NCBI GenBank assembly: GCA_036389035.1
Contig: DASVQQ010000039.1
Coordinates: 1 to 64,000, forward strand
Source: Jatrophihabitans sp.
GTDB taxonomy: Bacteria > Actinomycetota > Actinomycetes > Mycobacteriales > Jatrophihabitantaceae
Length of the DNA: 64,000 nt
Direction of reading: 5' to 3'
Every line of letters starts with the position of its first letter. Position 1 is the first letter of the stretch. Position numbers and translations under genes: made by a program. The notes beneath the pieces are model-generated. The model saw only the letters and a list, made by a program, of their open reading frames with translations, was not told the DNA's origin and made no database searches. Positions 59,679-64,000 of this stretch are shown here, piece after piece.

Positions 59679-61376
59679 GTGACGACGGAACAACCCAGCA
59701 GTAAGCCACGCCACCGCAAGCCGCACTCCGGGGCAGTCACCGACGGCATCGAGCGGGCCGGCTCGCGGGGCATGCTGCGCGCGGTGGGGATGGGCGACGA
59801 CGACTGGCGCAAGCCGCAGATCGGGGTCGCGTCGTCCTGGAACGAGATCACCCCCTGCAACCTGTCACTGGACCGGTTGGCCAAGCAGGCCAAGGTGGGC
59901 GTGCGGGGCGCTGACGGTTTCCCCCTCGAATTCGCCACCATCTCGGTGTCCGACGGCATCTCGATGGGCCATGAGGGCATGCACTACTCGCTGGTCTCGC
60001 GTGAGGTGATCGCCGACTCGGTCGAGACGGTCTTTCGGGCCGAGCGGCTGGACGGCGCGGTGCTGCTGGCCGGCTGTGACAAGTCGTTGCCCGGCATGCT
60101 GATGGCGGCCGCCCGGCTCGACGTCGCGGCGGTGTTCCTGTACGCGGGATCGACCCTGCCGGGCAAGTTGCACGGCAACGACGTCACCATCATCGATGCC
60201 TTCGAAGGGGTCGGCGCCTGCCTGGCGGGCAAGATCACCCGCGCAGAGCTGGACGAGATCGAGCGGGCCATCTGCCCCGGCGAAGGCGCCTGCGGCGGGA
60301 TGTACACCGCGAACACCATGGCATCGGCGGCCGAGGCGCTGGGCATGTCACTGCCCGGCTCGGCCGCCCCGCCCGCCCCGGACTCCCGGCGCGACGCCTA
60401 CGCCGAGCGCTCCGGCGAGGCCGTCGTGCACCTGGTGGACGCCGGCGTCACCGCGCGGCAGATCCTCACCCGGCAGGCCTTCGAGAACGCCATCACGGTC
60501 GTGATGGCGCTCGGCGGCTCGACCAACGCCGTGCTGCACCTGCTGGCGATCGCCCGCGAGGCCGAGGTCGAGCTGAGCCTGGCCGACTTCAACCGGATCG
60601 GCGACAAGGTCCCCCACCTGGCGGACATGAAGCCGTTCGGCCGGTTCGTGATGACCGACATCGACCGGATCGGCGGTATCCCCGTCGTCATGCGCGCGCT
60701 GCTGGACGCCGGCCTGCTGCACGGTGACGTCCCTACCGTCACGGGTGCGACCCTGGCCGAGAACCTGGAACTGCTGGCCCCGCAGGCGCCTGACGGCGAA
60801 GTCATCCGGTCGATGTCCAGTCCGATCCACCGCACCGGCGGCATCACCATCCTGCACGGCTCGCTGGCGCCTGAAGGCGCGGTGGTCAAGACCGCGGGTT
60901 TCGACGCCGAGGTCTTCGACGGCACCGCTCGGGTCTTTGACCGCGAGCAGGCGGCGATGGACGCGGTGGCGGCCGGCGACCTGAAGGCCGGTGACGTCCT
61001 GGTGATCCGGTGGGAGGGCCCCAAGGGCGGACCGGGGATGCGCGAGATGCTGGCGATCACCGGGGCGATCAAGGGCGCCGGCCTGGGCAGGGACGTGCTG
61101 CTGCTGACCGATGGGCGGTTCTCCGGTGGCACCACCGGGCTGTGCGTCGGCCACGTCGCGCCCGAGGCCGCGGTCGGCGGCCCGATCGCGCTGGTGGCCG
61201 ACGGGGACCGGGTCGTGGTCGACATCGCCAACCGGAGCCTCGAGTTGCACGTCGATGAGGCCGAGCTGCGACGGCGCAGGGCCGAGTGGCAACCGCTGCC
61301 ACCGCGGTTCAACACCGGCGTGCTGCGCAAGTACGCCCAGCTCGTCGGCTCCGCGGCCCAGGGCGCTATCTGTTAG
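59679..61376 (+). CDS. ilvD: Dihydroxy-acid dehydratase
   Basis: IlvD, 565 aa, converts dihydroxyisovalerate and dihydroxymethylvalerate to the keto-acids of valine and isoleucine; an Fe-S enzyme. Fe-S cysteines are in NEITPCNLSLDRL (about residue 59), LAGCDKSLPGML (about 131) and GEGACGGMYTANTMA (about 204). ALGGSTNAVLHLLAIA (about 276-291) and DGRFSGGTTGLCVGHVAPEA (about 477-496) are further signature blocks. The GTG at 59679 follows the TAGGCT box. With ilvB 1.4 kb away it belongs to branched-chain amino-acid synthesis, though a CAP-protein gene on the other strand lies between. Confidence 0.97.
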   Translation: MTTEQPSSKPRHRKPHSGAVTDGIERAGSRGMLRAVGMGDDDWRKPQIGVASSWNEITPCNLSLDRLAKQAKVGVRGADGFPLEFATISVSDGISMGHEGMHYSLVSREVIADSVETVFRAERLDGAVLLAGCDKSLPGMLMAAARLDVAAVFLYAGSTLPGKLHGNDVTIIDAFEGVGACLAGKITRAELDEIERAICPGEGACGGMYTANTMASAAEALGMSLPGSAAPPAPDSRRDAYAERSGEAVVHLVDAGVTARQILTRQAFENAITVVMALGGSTNAVLHLLAIAREAEVELSLADFNRIGDKVPHLADMKPFGRFVMTDIDRIGGIPVVMRALLDAGLLHGDVPTVTGATLAENLELLAPQAPDGEVIRSMSSPIHRTGGITILHGSLAPEGAVVKTAGFDAEVFDGTARVFDREQAAMDAVAAGDLKAGDVLVIRWEGPKGGPGMREMLAITGAIKGAGLGRDVLLLTDGRFSGGTTGLCVGHVAPEAAVGGPIALVADGDRVVVDIANRSLELHVDEAELRRRRAEWQPLPPRFNTGVLRKYAQLVGSAAQGAIC

Positions 61377-61406
61377 CGGTGGCTCAGCCGCTCAGGGTTC
61401 AGCCGC

Positions 61407-62333
61407 TCAGCTGTTCAGCTGCGCGAAGTCCTGAGTGATCCACATCCGACCGTTCGCGGGGTCGAGGAGCACGTGGATGCCGACCGCGTTGACCGCGGGA
61501 GACAGCAGGTTCTGCCGGCGGCTGTCATCGGGTGCCTGCTCGGTGAGCATCTGCTGGTGGACTGCCAGGGCGCCGGCCAAGCCGGTTGCCCGCGTGCTGC
61601 CGACGTTCTCAGCGGTGTAGCTGCCGAGCACGCCCTGATTCGCCTGGCGGACTCCCAGCGCCGGCTCGTCGCCGATCCGGAACGCCAGCTCGTTGGCCGA
61701 CGCCATCTGCTCGTTATGCCCGGCGGCGCTGCGCTGCAGTTCGGCGCTCCAGCTCAGCTCAGGCAGTCCGGCCCGCTGGCGGGCGTCGTTGAGAGCGGTG
61801 AACAGCGCCTGCGCCAGGGCGCTGGCGCTGGTTCCGGCGTCCGGCACGGTCGGAGCGCCGGTCCGTGGCGTGTGGGGCTTGCCCGACGGTTTGGCGGCCG
61901 GCCCGGCGATTGCCGCCGGCGAGGACGGCGGGGCGGCAGTGGGCGCGCTCGTGCTGGTGGGGCCGTGCTGGACCGGGATCACCGCGGGCATGGAGGCCGA
62001 GTACCCGGCAGTGCTGGCCGCGGTGGGTGAAGGACTCGGGCGGGTGGTCGAGGTTCGCGGGCGGGTCGGTGACGCGCTGGGCCGGCTGGCCCGGGTGGCG
62101 GCGCCGGCGGCCGGTGCGGGGGCGCTGGGTGGGCCGCCGGGCAGCAGCACCGCGCCGGCGAAGGTCAGCGGCCGGCGCGGGCCGTCCGAGGTCGCCATGG
62201 CCGCAACGGTGACGGCGCACACCGCGGTCGCGGCAGCCGACAACCACAGCGCTGGGCCCTGGACGGCTGGCATGCCGGAATGGTGCCATGCGCCGAGGGT
62301 GAAAGTCTGCAATGAATCGAGGTAAACCCTCAT
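61407..62333 (-). CDS. CAP-superfamily (SCP/PR-1) exported protein
   Basis: A 308-aa protein with a membrane anchor or signal (about residues 25-46, LWLSAAATAVCAVTVAAMA) and a long Ser/Thr/Pro/Ala linker (about 70-170). A C-terminal CAP domain (about 180-308) shows NDARQRAGLPELSWSAELQR (about 187-206), GHNEQMASAN, SYTAENVG, HQQML and the last strand MWITQDFAQLN. The domain matches the YkwD-type bacterial CAP group; the role is unknown, probably at the cell surface. The ATG at 62333 is preferred to a TTG four codons upstream. It is divergent from the ilvB leader. Confidence 0.88.
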   Translation of the reverse strand: MRVYLDSLQTFTLGAWHHSGMPAVQGPALWLSAAATAVCAVTVAAMATSDGPRRPLTFAGAVLLPGGPPSAPAPAAGAATRASRPSASPTRPRTSTTRPSPSPTAASTAGYSASMPAVIPVQHGPTSTSAPTAAPPSSPAAIAGPAAKPSGKPHTPRTGAPTVPDAGTSASALAQALFTALNDARQRAGLPELSWSAELQRSAAGHNEQMASANELAFRIGDEPALGVRQANQGVLGSYTAENVGSTRATGLAGALAVHQQMLTEQAPDDSRRQNLLSPAVNAVGIHVLLDPANGRMWITQDFAQLNS

Positions 62334-62539
62334 TTTGGCCGACAATGCAGCCCAATCGTCATCATTGCCGAGGTTGTGGCCGAATACCCGTCGTCACCGG
62401 TCGCCAATCCGCCGTGTTTCCTGGCTGTCCGGCCACTTGACGACGAATCACCTTGTGTTGGCTGGGTGAAGTCATGGTGCTCTCACGGTGATGGCCCCGA
62501 GCGACTAATCCCACGATCCGGGACATCGATCCCGAAATT

Positions 62540-62569
62540 TTGAACGGTCCCGAAAACCCGGTGTAGGGT
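62540..62569 (+). promoter_or_regulatory. Promoter of the ilvB leader: TTGAAC, 18 bp, TAGGGT
   Basis: A -35 hexamer TTGAAC (62540-62545) and a -10 hexamer TAGGGT (62564-62569) are 18 bp apart. The start point would fall 7 nt later, on or next to the GTG of the leader peptide. A direct repeat of tcccgaaa (near 62529 and 62549) and the inverted CGGGA/TCCCG around 62517-62534 overlap it and could be an operator. The rest of 62346-62539 is relatively A/T-rich and has no gene. Confidence 0.75.
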
Positions 62570-62576
62570 TCCAGTT

Positions 62577-62603
62577 GTGCAACACCTGGTACTTATCGAC
62601 TAG
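62577..62603 (+). CDS. ilv leader peptide (8 codons, Leu-Val-Leu-Ile run)
   Basis: GTG at 62577 opens an eight-codon frame reading VQHLVLID (initiator as Met) and stops at TAG 62601-62603. Four of its codons in a row are CTG, GTA, CTT and ATC, that is Leu-Val-Leu-Ile, the three amino acids made by the ilv pathway. TAGGGT ends 7 nt before the GTG, so it would be translated as a leaderless message. The stop codon lies at the foot of the following hairpin (62603-62640), and an intrinsic terminator comes 40 nt later, the classic attenuator layout. Stalling of ribosomes on these codons should change folding downstream. Confidence 0.85.
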   Translation: MQHLVLID

Positions 62604-62640
62604 CGCGTCTTCTTCCGGCCATAGCCGCAAGCAGACGCGC
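62603..62640 (+). promoter_or_regulatory. Pause-type hairpin of the ilvB attenuator
   Basis: GCGCGTCT (62603-62610) pairs perfectly with AGACGCGC (62633-62640); the loop contains a small CGGC-CATA-GCCG hairpin. It begins at the leader stop codon, so a ribosome finishing or stalling on the leader peptide would decide whether it forms. I could not identify a strong antiterminator pairing by eye. Confidence 0.7.
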
Positions 62641-62642
62641 AG

Positions 62643-62673
62643 ACCCTTCGTGCAATCGCATGAAGGGTTTTTT
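62643..62673 (+). terminator. Intrinsic terminator upstream of ilvB (attenuator)
   Basis: ACCCTTCGTGC (62643-62653) and GCATGAAGGGT (62658-62668) form an 11-bp stem with one G-U pair and an AATC loop, followed by six T's (62668-62673). This is the clearest intrinsic terminator in the window, and it lies 87 bp before ilvB with no gene end upstream on this strand, so it must act on the leader transcript. Confidence 0.88.
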
Positions 62674-62760
62674 GTTGCCCGAACGAGAAGTCGGACGTCC
62701 TAGTAAGCACAAAGGGGATCACAGCATCCCGAGCCGAAGCCGCCAGAAGGGGATCGAGCG

Positions 62761-64000
62761 ATGACATCGACGCGCGACTGCGAGCAGGTCAGCGGGGCAC
62801 AGTCGCTGGTTCGGTCGCTGGAAGAGGTGGGCGCCGAGGTGGTTTTCGGCATACCTGGCGGAGCGATCCTGCCCGCTTACGACCCGCTGTATGACTCCAC
62901 GAGGGTTCGCCACATCCTGGTCCGCCACGAGCAGGGCGCCGGGCACGCGGCAGAGGGTTACGCCCAGGTCACCGGAAAGGTCGGGGTCTGCATGGCGACC
63001 TCTGGGCCGGGCGCCACCAACCTGGTCACCCCGATCGCCGATGCCTTTCTCGATTCGGTCCCCATCGTCGCCATCACCGGCCAGGTCCCGTTCCCGGCGA
63101 TCGGCACCGATGCCTTCCAGGAGGCCGACATCTCCGGGATCACGTTGCCGATCACCAAGCACAACTTCCTGGTGCAGCACGCCGAGCAGATCCCGCAGAC
63201 CATCGCAGAGGCATTTCACCTGGCCCGGACAGGGCGTCCCGGCCCGGTGCTGGTCGACATCCCCAAGGACATCCTGCAGAACCAGACGGTGTTCAGCTGG
63301 CCGCCGACCCTGGACCTGCCCGGCTACCGGCCGGTGATCAAGCCGCACGGCAAGCAGATCCGCGAGGCCGCCAAGCTGATCGCCGGCGCCCGGCGCCCGG
63401 TGCTCTATGTCGGCGGCGGCGTGCTCAAGGCCCGCGCCACCGCCGAGCTCAGGCGGCTGGCCGAACTGAGCGGCATCCCGGTGGTCACGACGCTGATGGC
63501 ACGCGGGGCGTTTCCCGATTCGCATCGTCAGCACCTGGGCATGCCGGGAATGCACGGCACGGTGGCCGCGGTGACGGCGCTGCAGAAGGCGGATCTGCTG
63601 ATCGCGCTGGGCGCCCGTTTCGATGATCGGGTGACCGGCCGGCTCGACTCGTTCGCCCCGCACGCGACGGTGATCCACGCCGACATCGACCCTGCCGAGA
63701 TCAGCAAGAACCGGGTCGCCGACGTTCCGATCGTGGGTGACGCCCGCGAGGTGATCGGCGACCTGATCGCCGCGGTGCAGTCGGAGTACGCCACCGGCAA
63801 CCGCTGCGACCTGACCGGCTGGTGGCAGGAGGTCGACGGCTGGCGACGGACCTACCCGCTGGGCTATGACGAGCCCGTCGACGGCAGCCTGGCCCCCCAG
63901 TACGTGATCGAGCGGCTGGGCAGGATTGCCGGTCCCGACACGGTGTTCACGGCGGGGGTGGGACAGCACCAGATGTGGGCGGCGCAGTTCATCTCCTACG
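62761..64000 (+). CDS. ilvB: Acetolactate synthase large subunit (5' part, runs off right edge)
   Basis: Catalytic subunit of acetohydroxyacid synthase, the first shared step of Val, Leu and Ile synthesis; needs TPP, Mg and FAD. The first 413 codons are present. The catalytic Glu57 is in VRHEQGAGHAAEGYA; GVCMATSGPGATNLVTPIAD (about residues 75-94), PVVTTLMARGAFPDSH (about 240-255) and ALGARFDDRVTG (about 281-292) are AHAS blocks. The ATG at 62761 has AAGGGG 8 nt upstream. It is controlled by the leader peptide and terminator at 62577-62673; ilvN and ilvC are expected beyond the edge. Confidence 0.97.
   Translation, partial: MTSTRDCEQVSGAQSLVRSLEEVGAEVVFGIPGGAILPAYDPLYDSTRVRHILVRHEQGAGHAAEGYAQVTGKVGVCMATSGPGATNLVTPIADAFLDSVPIVAITGQVPFPAIGTDAFQEADISGITLPITKHNFLVQHAEQIPQTIAEAFHLARTGRPGPVLVDIPKDILQNQTVFSWPPTLDLPGYRPVIKPHGKQIREAAKLIAGARRPVLYVGGGVLKARATAELRRLAELSGIPVVTTLMARGAFPDSHRQHLGMPGMHGTVAAVTALQKADLLIALGARFDDRVTGRLDSFAPHATVIHADIDPAEISKNRVADVPIVGDAREVIGDLIAAVQSEYATGNRCDLTGWWQEVDGWRRTYPLGYDEPVDGSLAPQYVIERLGRIAGPDTVFTAGVGQHQMWAAQFISY

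Overview
The window is a continuous stretch of chromosome from a very high-G+C actinobacterium. GTG starts, ATGA gene overlaps and actinobacterial families (GlgE, DUF222/HNH, F420-linked PPOX, Ddn-like, ECF42 sigma factor) all point that way. The order of the right half matches, from memory, the Mycobacterium tuberculosis H37Rv segment Rv3032 to Rv3003c (glucosyltransferase, GH57, methyltransferase, fixA/fixB, iscS, trmU, MetE-like, ligA, ACT protein, gatC/A/B, LppZ, CFP6, ilvB). The absence of mycobacterial signature genes suggests a related order rather than Mycobacterium itself. I saw no rRNA, tRNA, CRISPR array, prophage or insertion sequence.

Layout. 1-7.4 kb: 5' part of a glgX, an SPFH/NfeD membrane-quality pair, a lipase, and an ABC exporter operon with a LolA-like secreted protein. 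7.5-11.1 kb: F420/PPOX protein, DUF222-HNH protein, PspC protein, proline iminopeptidase-like hydrolase. 11.2-16 kb: divergent glgE and glgP. 16-25.3 kb: mixed small enzymes, including an ECF42 sigma factor with its DGPF/YCII partner and a VOC gene broken by an amber codon, then CapA-like lipoprotein, RNase HI, DHFR-like, LysE and PhnB-like proteins. 25.4-27.6 kb: a second, complete glgX. 27.6-31.7 kb: a solitary ABC ATPase and a compact four-gene operon (enoyl-CoA hydratase, methyltransferase, HAD phosphatase, acyltransferase). 31.8-38.2 kb: an alpha-glucan/polysaccharide cluster (GT4 transferase, PIG-L deacetylase, two methyltransferases, GH57). 38.9-45.7 kb: etfBA, an MFS carrier, iscS, mnmA and a MetE-like protein. 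45.7-56.9 kb: a glycogen-debranching-type hydrolase, ligA, an ACT protein, gatCAB, a lone condensation-domain protein, a PPOX protein and a B3/B4 domain protein. 57-64 kb: LppZ-like sugar dehydrogenase, 2-hydroxyacid dehydrogenase, PH-domain protein, ilvD, a CAP-domain protein and ilvB behind a transcription attenuator.

How it fits together. Several genes serve storage and structural alpha-glucan turnover (two GlgX, GlgE, GlgP, a GDE-like hydrolase, GT4, GH57). The right half is core metabolism: electron-transfer flavoprotein, sulfur transfer to tRNA (IscS then MnmA), tRNA-dependent amidation, DNA ligation and branched-chain amino-acid synthesis.

Two patterns run through the whole window. 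First, many genes are predicted to be leaderless: a TANNNT -10 box sits 5-8 nt before the start codon, including a leaderless ilv leader peptide rich in Leu, Val and Ile codons. Second, short tandem duplications of 10-26 bp are unusually frequent and cluster at gene ends and junctions. In two places they copied start codons and created tiny overlapping reading frames that appear to preserve ATGA coupling.
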